This document shows positions 32,967 through 44,121 of a stretch of 64,000 bases of DNA, in pieces. Made by a program: the position numbers and the translations under genes. Each line of letters starts with the position of its first letter. Position 1 is the first letter of the stretch. Source of the stretch: Blakeslea trispora (taxonomy: Eukaryota > Mucoromycota > Mucoromycetes > Mucorales > Choanephoraceae). Location of the stretch: the NCBI GenBank assembly GCA_025331445.1, contig JAIWNE010000004.1, positions 248,001-312,000 on the forward strand, written 5' to 3'. A model generated the notes under the pieces. That model did no database searches, was not told the DNA's origin, and saw nothing but the letters and a program-made list of their open reading frames with translations.

Positions 32967-35900
32967 ATGATATTACCTTTACAACCAACATTACCTTCAA
33001 CTCCTCCTTCCCTTGCCAACAACACCCAATCCACTATACCTGAACCTAACATCAGCTCTTTCAAACTTAATATTGGCACTATAAACTGCCGTGGCCTTCG
33101 TAAGACCAGCGATGCCAATATCCGAAAACAGTTCATCCGATATCTACGCACCACTGCCACAGATATACTTACACTCCAAGAAACTCATGCAGATACTGAA
33201 TCTATAGAGAACACCTTCCACATGCAATTTCAAGCCAAACAAAGCGTTTGGACTCAGCATTGCGGAATTGTTGTTTTTAACCCAGACATTGCTCTTTCCG
33301 ATGTTGTCAAGAGTGATTGTGGCAGGTGGATGAATGCTAAAATCTCTCATTCTACCAAAGTCTTCGACCCAGTTTATATCACTGTGGTATATGCTCCAGC
33401 ATCTCGACAGCTTCGTTCACCTTTTTTATCGAATCTTAAACATCTGCTCTCCACTTCTAGTTCTATTTTACCTAATACTTCTAGACATATTGTTTTGGGT
33501 GACTTTAACTACTTGCATTCTACATCTTTTCTGTCCCACTCTCGTCGACGTCAAGCTCCATCTGACTGGATTCAGTTTGTCTCTGACAATTTCCAAGATG
33601 GTGTCACGTCTGATGATTCGTCCTCTCAAGCAACGTTTTGTCGAGGATCTCAGCAATCGTGCATTGACTATATCTTTGTATCCAATGATTTGGCTCATTG
33701 CCGAACCAAGGGTAGTGTTACCTATATTAATCCATCGTGGACAGATCATTTTCTCTTACGTTCTGCTCTCCAACTGATTTCTGAGTCCTCTATTGACACT
33801 ACTAAGAGTACTGGAAAGGGACATTGGAGAGCTCATCCTAAACTAGCCTCCGATGCTCAGTTCTGTACTAAGCTTCACTCCGCTATAATGGTTTCCAATT
33901 CTTCTATGCCTCATACCTACTCTCCGCAAGAGCGATGGGAGGAATTCAAAGCTGTGGCTGCGCGTATCGCACGAGCCCACTCCAGAAAAAAGTCATTTGA
34001 TATCAAACAGGCTGAACACATTCTTCAGAAGAAGCGACATAAGATTCAACAACAGTTGATTCTACGTCCTGATTTGGCTGCACAGTACCTTCCACAACAA
34101 CTTGTTGTTGAACAACAATTACGATCTTTACAGGAATATCATGTAGACACTCTCGCGCTTAGAGCGGGGATACGTTGGCGTGATTTGGGTGAATTGTCTG
34201 CCGGCTACCTGAAACGCACAGTTTCGCACCGAGCAGCTAAACACTTGATCCCTCCTCTGATTCACCCTATCACACGGGAAATAAGCACAACTAAGGAAGA
34301 CATGTTAAAAGCAGCGTCCAGTTTCTACGAGAGCCTTTACTCTCCTGATCCTGTGAGCCAAGATGCTATTGATGATCTGCTGACCAACTTACCTCATAAT
34401 GTACGATTGTCTGAAGAACAACAGAGTTCACTCATTCATCCTTTGACCTTGGATGACTTGCTCAATGGGGTCTCTCGTAGCCCTAAACGAAGTAGTCCTG
34501 GTAAGGATGGTCTTCCATACGAGATATTGCGCCTCCTGTTTTTGCATCCAGTGTGCCAATCTACTGCTGTGGCGGTTTACAATGATGCACTTCTTCATGC
34601 TGTTTTTCCTGTCTCCTGGCAAGAAACCATAGTTTCCTTACTGCCAAAAAAAGGGCAACTTTCGGAACTGAAAAATTGGCGTCCCATTTCTTTGATCAAT
34701 ACCGACGCTAAAGTATTCACACGAATTCTCAACAGCCGGGTTATTGAATGTGCTAGCAATCTTATCAACCCCTTCCAAACAGGATTTGTACGCGATCGTT
34801 TCATTGCAGACAACGGCTTACTCATGAAGCTTGTCATGGATCATGCTCGTCAATCAGGCGATTCATCTATTGGCCTTCTCCTTGATCAGGAAAAAGCTTA
34901 TGATCGAGTTCATCCTGACTACTTACGCAAGGTCTTGCTTCACTTTGGTTTCCCTCTCATTATCGTAGACAGTATCTGTTCCCTTTTCTTCAACACCCAC
35001 CTTAGTCTGAACATCAATGGTCATCTATCTCCTACAGTGATTCAGCGCAGGGGTCTTCGACAGGGCGATCCTATATCGCCAGTCCTTTTCAACTTGGCAT
35101 TTGAACCTTTGCTCCGGCGACTACTTCATGATAGTCAATTTCAAGGCATCACTCTACCACCTCCGAGGTTCCTTAGCCAACCCATTGGCCCTATCACTCC
35201 CATCAAACTGCTGGCTTATGCTGATGATGTGGTGTGCTTTTTAAAAGATCCGTCTGACTTGTCTCGTCTACAGTCACACTTAGCCACCTATTCCCTCGCA
35301 TCAAATGCACAGGTCAATCTTCACAAGACTCAGGCTTTATCCTTATCTGGCAAGCCGTTTGCGGTCACTGGTCTATGGAGAAACGCCTTAGTAGAGAACC
35401 GCATTACCCAGATGCATGATTGTCGCTCTCTCGCTCCTCTCATCTACCTTGGTTATCCACTGTATACCTCTATTTCACAACGCGATGTCTACCTGTCCAC
35501 TCTGTTGGACAAAATCTCTCGGTCGTGTGATATTCATTCGCAAAGATCCTTGTCTGTTCGAGGAAAGGTTACCATCCTCAATAGTCTAATTCTTTCACGT
35601 CTTTGGCACGTCCTAAGGGCATTGACGGTCCCTGACTCCTTTTTCCAGAAGATTGATTCTATTATGAGTTCTTTCATCATGCGTCGAATCTTTCCTCGGA
35701 TTGGCATCGCCACTTTGTTTCTGCCTCGGAAAAGAGGTGGTTTAGGTCTCTTGAATCCTCGACACCAACAGCTCGCCCTTCAACTTAGATGGCTCAATCC
35801 GTTGTTGTCTTTTACCGATTCTGTTCTTAATCCCATTTCATGGAAAAGCTCAGCTTTGACACATTCCTTTGTTTTGCCCTTCTTGGTTCAGTCTGCGCTC

Positions 35901-37016
35901 TATCATCTGCCTGACAATCCCTTTATGGCTGCTGACTCTTGGTCCTTGCAAGATTTCCGACTGCTCTTGTTGTTCCCTCATTTGAGACCTTCTATCCTTA
36001 GGTCCTTTCAGAGTCCATTCCACTTGTTATTCCGCTCGATGGATGCTCTTCCAAAACCGTTCGTCAATGTTGTAGTTAGCCTTGAGACATGCCTGAGTCT
36101 CCCTTTAGGCTCACTTTATCTACAGCCTCCCACCGTTACAGTTCCTCGCTCATTAAAACAATTGACTTGTTCTGCAGCTTACATACTTGACTCTGCTTGC
36201 CGTCGTCTCAGACCAAAGACTTTGAATGAAATCACAACTCATCCATATCTTGTTCGCAAATTTCTTCGCTTGGTACGAACAAACACATTGGTTCTTTCCC
36301 CATTCTTTGTGCGAGCATTTATTCCTCCTGCCTTCGCCCAAATTGGATCTCATCCCTTCGTGCCTGTCAGCCACCACCAAGTGGATGCATCACCGTTCCT
36401 GTCATCTCTAGGTCTTGGTTCTACAGATCTCGCTCTCCAGCTTAAGTCTAGGGAGTACCGTCTCGCTCTCCTTCCTTCTTCAACATCTCGCCTGACAGCC
36501 AAACAATGGAATCAATTTTGGTCTTATTCCTTGTCGCATACTAGTCGGAACGTGTGGTATCGGCTCTTACTGGGTAAGCTTCCTTGCCGGGCAATTTTGC
36601 ATGGAATCCTTCCTGCCATTACTGACCCTATTTGTACCATCTGCTCTCAGAAGACTGACTCTATGGAGCATTTCCTCTACGAATGCGAGAAGAAACTACC
36701 TGTTTGGGAGGAATTGTGGTCAATGCATTTTGCCACTCCGTTCTCCACTCAGGCACTTAGAGCGGCACTCTTTAATCTTCACCTGCCACAATTGACCAAG
36801 ACCTCGTTTTGCAGGAACCCATACGTTGTACTTGCCTCATCACTTCAAGCAGTTTGGCGTTGTCACTGGTTGTTTGTCTTTGATGATGTTCCTTTCCTTT
36901 CAGCTACAGCGATTAACCTGGCTTCTACAGATCTCCATCGACATGCTCAAGAGACTTTATTACAAACAGGTGTTTCTCCTCTCCCTATTATAGGCCTAGT
37001 CTTTCCAGCGTCTTAA
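32967..37016 (+). CDS. LINE ORF2: AP-type endonuclease and reverse transcriptase
   Basis: 1349 residues, uninterrupted. The N-terminal APE-like endonuclease shows IGTINCRGLRK, LTLQETHAD (catalytic Glu), ITVVYAPAS, VLGDFNYLHS and SWTDHFLL (Asp-His). The reverse transcriptase follows: FQTGFVRDRFIADN, LLLDQEKAYDRV, RRGLRQGDPISPVLFNLAFE and the catalytic LLAYADDVVCFL. A C-terminal zinc-knuckle-like CTICSQKTDSMEHFLYEC matches the CCHC-type end of L1-type ORF2. ORF2 starts 94 bp after ORF1 stops and is in the same frame phase modulo 3 as an independent ORF, so reinitiation or a bicistronic RNA is expected. All catalytic motifs look intact. Confidence 0.93.
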   Translation: MILPLQPTLPSTPPSLANNTQSTIPEPNISSFKLNIGTINCRGLRKTSDANIRKQFIRYLRTTATDILTLQETHADTESIENTFHMQFQAKQSVWTQHCGIVVFNPDIALSDVVKSDCGRWMNAKISHSTKVFDPVYITVVYAPASRQLRSPFLSNLKHLLSTSSSILPNTSRHIVLGDFNYLHSTSFLSHSRRRQAPSDWIQFVSDNFQDGVTSDDSSSQATFCRGSQQSCIDYIFVSNDLAHCRTKGSVTYINPSWTDHFLLRSALQLISESSIDTTKSTGKGHWRAHPKLASDAQFCTKLHSAIMVSNSSMPHTYSPQERWEEFKAVAARIARAHSRKKSFDIKQAEHILQKKRHKIQQQLILRPDLAAQYLPQQLVVEQQLRSLQEYHVDTLALRAGIRWRDLGELSAGYLKRTVSHRAAKHLIPPLIHPITREISTTKEDMLKAASSFYESLYSPDPVSQDAIDDLLTNLPHNVRLSEEQQSSLIHPLTLDDLLNGVSRSPKRSSPGKDGLPYEILRLLFLHPVCQSTAVAVYNDALLHAVFPVSWQETIVSLLPKKGQLSELKNWRPISLINTDAKVFTRILNSRVIECASNLINPFQTGFVRDRFIADNGLLMKLVMDHARQSGDSSIGLLLDQEKAYDRVHPDYLRKVLLHFGFPLIIVDSICSLFFNTHLSLNINGHLSPTVIQRRGLRQGDPISPVLFNLAFEPLLRRLLHDSQFQGITLPPPRFLSQPIGPITPIKLLAYADDVVCFLKDPSDLSRLQSHLATYSLASNAQVNLHKTQALSLSGKPFAVTGLWRNALVENRITQMHDCRSLAPLIYLGYPLYTSISQRDVYLSTLLDKISRSCDIHSQRSLSVRGKVTILNSLILSRLWHVLRALTVPDSFFQKIDSIMSSFIMRRIFPRIGIATLFLPRKRGGLGLLNPRHQQLALQLRWLNPLLSFTDSVLNPISWKSSALTHSFVLPFLVQSALYHLPDNPFMAADSWSLQDFRLLLLFPHLRPSILRSFQSPFHLLFRSMDALPKPFVNVVVSLETCLSLPLGSLYLQPPTVTVPRSLKQLTCSAAYILDSACRRLRPKTLNEITTHPYLVRKFLRLVRTNTLVLSPFFVRAFIPPAFAQIGSHPFVPVSHHQVDASPFLSSLGLGSTDLALQLKSREYRLALLPSSTSRLTAKQWNQFWSYSLSHTSRNVWYRLLLGKLPCRAILHGILPAITDPICTICSQKTDSMEHFLYECEKKLPVWEELWSMHFATPFSTQALRAALFNLHLPQLTKTSFCRNPYVVLASSLQAVWRCHWLFVFDDVPFLSATAINLASTDLHRHAQETLLQTGVSPLPIIGLVFPAS

Positions 37017-37184
37017 TGGTCGCTTTATTTATATCTTTTCCTACCCACAACCATATTCTCAACTTCCCCTTTCCCCTCATATACCGCATAAAAAAAAACA
37101 ATAACCCAAAAACAATAATTGTGACTCGAGTTTTCTCGTCATTAAATAAAGAGATTTTATTTCTCCATAAAAAAAAAAAAAAAA

Positions 37185-37199
37185 TTTTTAGAGAAATGA
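37185..37199. repeat. Right target-site duplication of the LINE
   Basis: 15 bp identical to 31411-31425, directly after the poly-A tail. Confidence 0.9.
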
Positions 37200-39732
37200 A
37201 AGGCGTGAAATAACCAGCAATTTTGGTCTATTTGCTTAATTATTCTTTGGCTAATTGTGGTATTGCTTTAAATTTATATGGCTCGTGTAAAAAAAAAAGC
37301 ATAATAAACGCCTTGTACTAACTAAACCTTGACTAATGAGAACGCCAAGAAAGCGATTAGACTACTGCTTTCGGTTGCTTAACCACATGCAAGCAAATAA
37401 TAACACTTTATGAGTATGAGCAGCAAGTCCATACTAAACAAGTCAATTTGTTATTTCAATTTAATGATGTTATCATTGTATTGAACTCAGCTCTGACTTG
37501 GCTTTTTGTTGCTAAGGCTATAAAAAAAAAAAAGAGATAGTCAGTGTGTTTTGTAAAGAAGAAAACTGTATTATTTTCTTCTTCTTTTACGTCTTATCAG
37601 GTTCAAGACGATAAGCATGAATAAGGTTTTGAGTGCAGCTCATAGCATTGCATTCTACATGCACTTTCTAGTACTTCTTTCAGCTTACTTGATTACCTCT
37701 GTCAAACCAACAGAAAAGAACGAGCCAAACAAATCACAGGCATTTATTGACAGCTTGCTTCCAGTTGACAAATGGGATTGTGTTACCATTGGTGGAAAAG
37801 TAATGCTTTCCGAGTAATGCATTGCGAAGCTCTCTTTCTCTCTGTGTAACTATCAAATGGAATTGGAGTTTATTTCGATGCTTCTGTTCATAAGAAGAGA
37901 AGCCTTGTCAAGTCAAAAAGAGCCTCTTTATAACAACAATAAAGCTAACATTTAAATTGAAAGTGATATTGTTGGGATTTCATGTCTAATTTACTCTGAT
38001 TAGCATCATGCCTTCCATTGACTGTAAGAGGTCCAATAAGTAGAGTTAGTGTTTTGAGCAAGACATAGATAGATATTTGAGAACAAAGGCTGAGTCAGGG
38101 TAACACTATTACCAATATCTACGCACGTTCCTCTTATTACAAGAAAACCATAGCCTGCCCCCCTACCATTTAAACTTCAGGTCGCCTGAGGCAATCTATT
38201 TCAGGAAGCAAAGTCAAGATGAAGATGTAATATCCATCGTCATATGCATGACTAAACTGAAACTCATCTTGCTAGAAACATTTTTACATAAATTGTCGAT
38301 ATTGGCAGTAACAAACCATGGCTACAGAATGAGTTCAGTTTTACTACTTGCATAAACAGCGTTAGAGACAATTTGTCCATTAGAGCAAGTTACCAAAAAG
38401 AAAAGAGAGAGAGAGAGAGAGAGATAAACTATGATATGCTTGTGTATCCGGCATCTCTATCGTTTTTTTTTTTTCATTACTATGTATTTTACATATATCT
38501 GACTATGAACACTTTTGTTTCTGTTTAAGTGAGTTTATAGCTTTAATCTTGTTGGGATTTGTTTGTTACAAAAAGATCTTCCTTTTGCACACTGCAGATA
38601 ATACTTTTTTAAAATACATGTATAAAAAAAAAAAAAGACATTTTTTTCAGCTGATAATTTCTGTCTTACCCTATTGTACGATTGATAGAAATGAATCTCA
38701 GCATCTATGGGCCATAGTGATCTTGCCATTGACATCATTAAGACAATCTTTAAATAGTAAATGCTATGATTTCTAAAAAAAAAAGAAAAAGAAAAAAAGA
38801 ACGCTTTCTGTCATCATTCATGATGGTTGAAACATAAAATGACTAAACAATCAGTTTAAATGCCTTTTTACGGTTTCTTCAACTACTTTCTTTACTCGTG
38901 AATTACACAACTCTAATGCCTAAAGTATACACCAATCTTTTCAGGAAGTGATGTGTTTACGGAGCCATGATTGTAAATAAACCAAAGGGAAAAGGGTAAA
39001 TCAGAAAATGGAGACTTGCCTTATATGGCAATCAATTATTGATTCTTTTTGCCACAAACAAGCAACACCACGAGATGATTTAATCACAAGTGATCATTCC
39101 TTTAAACACACTCCTTAAAAGTTAGAATCCACCCTTTGCACTACCCAGACACACACACACGCACACATCTTTTCGTCTTCGCTTACCCCACCTAGCTAGA
39201 TCTTATGTCTCCTCCCTTCTCCCTCCTCTCCTCCTCCTCCTATGACAGTAAACAAAAGATTATAGCGGGCTTTTTATCATTAAGGAGAAATTCATTATGA
39301 TTGGTGACCAGCGAGAGGATTGCTTTTTAAGGCTTTTCAACCGATTTTTCAATAACTTTATTGTATGAGTGTGCTAAAATGCTAAAATTGTGCTTCTTTT
39401 GTGCATTTCTTTTTCTTTTTTTAATCATCTATTATATCTATATTTTCTGCTTCTTTTTCCTTTTTCTCTCCCTTCTTTCTCTTTCTTTTCTTTCATTCCA
39501 GCTCTCATCTTTTTCTTTTTGTTGTTGTTGAGCCTTTTTTTTTTATCTATTTTTCTTCTGTTCTTCTTCAACCTCCCCCTCCTCCTCCTCCTCCCTTTTT
39601 CCTCCTCTTCTTCTGCTCCTCCTTGGTGTGTTGCTTTTCTTTCTTCTGTGTCCCTAATTAAGAGAAAACTCTCCTCGGCTTTGTTTATTTAAATTTTGTT
39701 ATTCTTTTTCTTTACTCTTCTTATCTCAATTC
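37200..39732. other. 2.5-kb AT-rich interval without a convincing gene
   Basis: The only longer frame, 37617-37817 (66 codons, hydrophobic N-terminal half), has no recognised homology and no splice context, so it is not called. An (AG)n tract lies at about 38404-38424. From about 39390 to 39730 the plus strand is strongly pyrimidine-rich (T/C), which is probably the 5' leader or core promoter of the cyclin gene starting at 39733. Confidence 0.5.
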
Positions 39733-40934
39733 ATGATGGCATCTCTTTTATCAATTCAGTACAAGTCTGACATGCACCAACAAACATATATGTTGGAAAA
39801 CAACAGAAACAGATTATCCACTCCAAAGAGCTCATTAAGCACCAATAGCAGCACCAATCGATTGGCATATGTAGATGCCCTTGTAGGTAATATATGCTTT
39901 GGAAATCCATGATTTGAAAAGTAGACTGAACCTCCTTAATTTGCCGTCTAGATGTCAATGCTAGCGTGATTGAATCTATTTGGCAATTACCTACAGCCAA
40001 CAATAAAAATAGCGTTGTACCACTTAGAACGTTTATTCAAGAAGTCTTGAAACGATCTAGAACAACCTATTCAACATTGCAGACAGCTCTATTCTATCTC
40101 TTTCGCTCGAAGCCTGAGATTGTCATTTACCTGGCAAAGATGAGACACCAAAGCTGCTGGGAAGATGCCTATGTCAGCTGTGGTCGCCGCATGTTCCTTG
40201 CCAGTTTAGTCGTCGCGTCCAAATTTGTTCAAGACAAGACTTATCGCAATTCAGCTTGGGCAAAGATCGCAGGATTGCCAGTATCAGAAGTCAATGCAGC
40301 TGAACGCATCTTTCTCAACATGATCGACTATCGCCTGTATATCTCTCAACCTGTATTCGAGCATTGGCACCGTGTATTGCACATGCATGTTGAAGCAAAA
40401 ACATTACACCAGCCAACCTCACTTCTTAACTTTTCAGATCTCATGTTTGCTGCTCATCCTCTGAAAGAAGAAGCACCGACTACTTTGTATAAATATCATC
40501 CATACCATTATCATCATACTGAGCATTTACCCTCATCATCTCCACCCTCTCCTCGTACAAACCAATACAAGTACCAAAAGAATCAGCATGGTTGGACAAT
40601 GGCTCTTTCACCTGCCCCATGTGAATGCTCTCAACCTAGTACAAGAAAGAGAAGAAGAAAGACAAGCATTCAATCAATTACAACCTGTTATTGCCAGCAA
40701 GTACCTCCTCCATCACTACCTGCTTTATCAATGTCGCTTCCTAGCTCCATCAATTCATCGCCTATGCAAACACCTTCGCCTACTCGCATGAACAACTCAA
40801 ACGGCATCCCAGTCTTCAATTGGACTTCACCACCAACAGCCAATAAGAAGAGAAAACTGACAATCATCGAAAGCGATCACCATTGTCCTCGCTCATACAA
40901 CATTAGTCATGTAAGACAGCAATCGAAAGATTAA
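39733..40934 (+). CDS. Pho85-type (PCL/Clg1-like) cyclin
   Basis: Two exons (39733-39886 and 39952-40934) join as AYVDALV-DVNASVIESIW, giving 378 residues. The cyclin box shows LRTFIQEVLKRSRTTYSTLQ, then CGRRMFLASLVVASKFVQDK, YRNSAWAKIAGLPVSEVNAA and ERIFLNMIDYRLYISQPVFE. These are the hallmarks of Pho80-family cyclins that partner Pho85/CDK5-type kinases, and the SKF.QD..YRNS.W pattern is closest to PCL5/Clg1-type members. The C-terminal third is low-complexity with His-, Ser- and Pro-rich runs and basic clusters (KRRRKTS, KKRKL) that may be nuclear localisation signals. Likely roles are nutrient or polarity signalling; the exact partner is unknown. Confidence 0.85.
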
Positions 40935-41055
40935 GTACTTTAGTTGATACCATCGACATATGTGTTAACACATAAATGCGTACGCGCTTTCCCTCCCCCA
41001 CACCCCGCACCCCGCACACTTCATTACATATTACACTCCTTACAAAGCAACATTC

Positions 41056-41057
<2 letters not shown>

Positions 41058-41126
<69 letters not shown>
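41058..41126. repeat. (CT)n microsatellite
   Basis: About 69 bp of nearly pure TC/CT dinucleotide with one phase slip, about 125 bp downstream of the cyclin stop codon. Confidence 0.95.
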
Positions 41127-41130
<4 letters not shown>

Positions 41131-43413
41131 AAACACGAGCTGTATGAACCTTTTTTTTTTAACTTTTTTATTGTTCAAACCTTAGCTAGACACATATATA
41201 CACCACATTCTTTGTTTTGCCTTTGTTTATTCTACATACATACATACATATATATATATTTCATTATTACCATTATTACTATTCATTTATTACATATACT
41301 ATTGTTACTAGTACCGATTATCCCTATATCACATACTTTTATCTATACATATATACACTTACATACATATTCTCATACACAAAAAATATTCTTTCACTTT
41401 CTATTGCTATGTCATTTTTCTTATATTAAAAAAAGAAGAAGAAAAAGCAATGAAAACCTCATTTATCAACAAATATATATATGATTATGCAATTTGATTT
41501 CATACCTAGTTTTTAGTCAAGAGAGAATAAGAACTTGTTTTAGTTAAAAGTGAGTGATGAGTAGCTGATGCACCCTATGATCCCAAAATTATTGATTATG
41601 TAAGTTTGGTACTTTGTGTCACTTTTGCTAGCATCAGCATGAATGAACTTTTAGTAGGTAAGGTTTGATTAAGGCTGATATATTTCCTTTGTTCTCTAGA
41701 GTTCTCTCGTTTTAATCAAAATATCTAAACTCTAAATATGATAAAGAATATGCATCATCATCGTTCCAACAATAGGCATCCATGTTTTTCGCACCAAAAA
41801 AGAAAACTGGCGTCAATCTATGATAGCCAATAAAGTTTAAGGAATTATAGCCTACGATAACAAAATCTATACAGTTTGTTCATTTGAAGCAAAATGCTTG
41901 CTAATAGAGAAGAGGACAGTGTCTTTCATGGACATGGTGATGTATGATATACTGTGTTGGTCTTGAAGCTTGCCTTGTATTACATATGTTAATCGGTGGT
42001 CGTACTTTGATTGCACAGCTGCATTTTAAGAGTATTTCATCACCTTGAAGATGTCTTTCTACTTCTTGACCTTGCCATTGAAACTATTTGATTTCACCAA
42101 GACATTCTTGACGGACATGTTTGTCTATGATGCAATAAACCTTATCATTCGAACGTCATTTTGAATTTCTGCAAACTTGTCTTGACTTATAAAAACAATG
42201 ACACTTGAATGCATGACAGGCTAGTTTCTATCCATTGATTGCTTATATATGAGGCAAATTGGATGTATCTCTTTATCATGATACATATAAAGCTTGCTAC
42301 AAATATCCTCCTCTAAAACAAAGCTTTCTTTTGGCTGTTATTTTACTCAAGATAAACATCGGACTTACTATCTTGTATTCTTCTTTTGTAGTAGAAGAAG
42401 GTATCAAGGTAGAAAAATATTGTCAATAGCACTATGACAAATAAAAGGCTTGATTCAGGTACACAAAGGCAAATTGCTTTATTCGTTTGTACTTGAACCG
42501 TTTTCTAGAGGCTAAAAGAATTGACATTGCTTAGTACAACATCTGCATTGCCAATTTTATAGGTTGAACAATGTTTCAATGTCATGTTTGTCAACTATAG
42601 AAGACATGTTTTTAGCTACAAGATATCAAAAATAAATAGCTGCTGAGCTAGACACGATTCATATCGTAAACGAAGCAGTGTTTTTAACAACCAGGTTGAT
42701 AGTTTTTGTTTTATCTAGTGAGTATGCTATACGGTTATATAATTGTTGGATATTTAAACGAGTTGGTATATAGCAAAGTCGATTGAAAACAACCAGAATG
42801 GTAAAGAAAAGTAGCAAAGATTTTTCTGTAGCTGTCAAATGAATAACCTACATAAAACAAACAGTACAATGTTGTATTCTCTGCTGTAGTTTGTTCACTC
42901 AACTTCTAGAGAAAAACAAACTATTTTGAAAAGCTACTCAAAGACTTGAAAAAGAGAAACACTGTCTATTTTATATCTTACAAGTGTATTTATATTATCA
43001 GATAGTATATAGAATATTGTCTTTAGAATCACCAAAAAGACAGCTTGACGGTTTTCATCTAGCTTTTTTTTTTGACACACAAGAAACGAGATAGTTCTGT
43101 GCACACTACCTAAAAGTAAAATGATGATAATATTTACCAGCTTTTGTATTCTAAATCTATAGTCAGCCACAACATGCTTTCGCATACTCAATGCAAAATG
43201 CAGCATCTAAAGTAAGCCTGATGCAACCAAACAGTGCTATTTGCAATTGGCCAGCATGTATATATAGAAAACATACAATAAGGAAAAGGGAGAAGAAGAA
43301 GAAGCTATTTGTACCTCAAAACCACTCAAAGCGACATAACAATCAAACAAAGAGTTGATAGCTATTATTTTATATATAAGCCGTACTTCTCCTAATCGAG
43401 AAACTAGTCAAGC

Positions 43414-43635
43414 ACATCTGGACTAATACCACATTATCTCTAGTTCGATTCTGAAAAATCCAAATTAAGAAAAAGTAGACAAATAAAAATCTGTTTATGG
43501 ATGAAGTTAGGGTTTGTGCTGGGAAGACTTACCGCTCAGAATATGTGGAACACTCAACCAATGCGGACACATTGAACAGTGCGAGGGCTCTTCTTTTGAG
43601 AAGCACCAAGACCTAGTAAAATATGAGAATGGAAA
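43414..43635 (+). repeat. Left arm of a 222-bp inverted repeat with no mismatch seen
   Basis: From ACATCTGGACTAATACCAC at 43414 to GAGAATGGAAA at 43635 the sequence is the exact complement of 48593-48814, as far as can be read. The arm has no open frame and no recognised RNA. It ends about 490 bp before the chitin-synthase-like start. Confidence 0.93.
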
Positions 43636-44121
43636 GGAAGAAACAATGTGTCACTTGAGGTATGGTAACCCTGAAAGGTAAATTGTTCAATCTTTCATTG
43701 TACTAGACTGCATTTTTTCTTTTCTTTTTCTCTCTTTGGTACTGGTCTGGTCTACTTTTTCATTCATATTTGATCTCTTCTTTGTCCACATTGGATTTCT
43801 TGTATATCTTCTCTTTATTTTTCGAATCATCTTCAAGTTATTCTACTGGAAACCCACACGCACACCATGAGTCTATACAAGCAATACGCTTTGGCTTTAA
43901 ACAGAAATAATCCTATGAATACGCAGCAGAGACATGCGTACTGCTTTGGAGTCTTATGCACAGTTACTGTTTAGACCAATAAAAGACACCAGCAAACTTT
44001 AAGGGAAATTCAATCTCAAATTTAAATGTCCACAATTAAAAAGAGAATATTTTGTCGGTCATTTTTTCCGTTATTTATTCATATCATTGTTCTTTTCCAT
44101 TGCGTATGAAAGGAAGAAATA

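Larger units (their letters stand above)
31411..37199 (+). mobile_element. LINE-type non-LTR retrotransposon with target-site duplication
   Basis: A 15-bp direct repeat, TTTTTAGAGAAATGA, brackets the element (31411-31425 and 37185-37199). The insert (31426-37184) holds ORF1 and ORF2 on the plus strand and ends in a 16-A tail at 37169-37184. Target duplication plus poly-A tail is the signature of target-primed reverse transcription. ORF layout (two CCHC knuckles in ORF1; APE endonuclease plus RT in ORF2) is that of LINE1-like elements such as the Grem-LINE1 elements described around Mucor centromeres. Both ORFs are free of stops, so this is a recent, possibly competent insertion. Confidence 0.9.
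40935..44121. other. 3.2-kb interval: microsatellite, AT-rich DNA, left IR arm
   Basis: No gene was recognised. The interval contains the CT microsatellite at 41058-41126, TA-rich simple sequence near 41240-41260, a 2-kb stretch (41.5-43.4 kb) full of stops in all frames, and the left arm of the 222-bp inverted repeat (43414-43635). The last 480 bp should include the promoter of the chitin-synthase-like gene. Confidence 0.5.

Noticed and set aside
31411..37199. LTR retrotransposon
   Set aside because: No long terminal repeats, protease or integrase; the APE endonuclease, poly-A tail and 15-bp duplication identify a LINE.
37617..37817. 66-codon frame with a hydrophobic N-terminal half
   Set aside because: No family resemblance, no splice or promoter context, and it lies in an otherwise gene-free AT-rich region.
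39390..39692. Plus-strand frame of Leu/Phe/Ser-rich sequence
   Set aside because: Low-complexity translation of the pyrimidine-rich leader of the cyclin gene.
40903..41178. Minus-strand frame rich in RE repeats
   Set aside because: It is the translation of the CT microsatellite, not a gene.
43440..43460. GTTCGATTC resembling a tRNA B box in the inverted-repeat arm
   Set aside because: No A box, acceptor stem or cloverleaf could be drawn around it on either strand.
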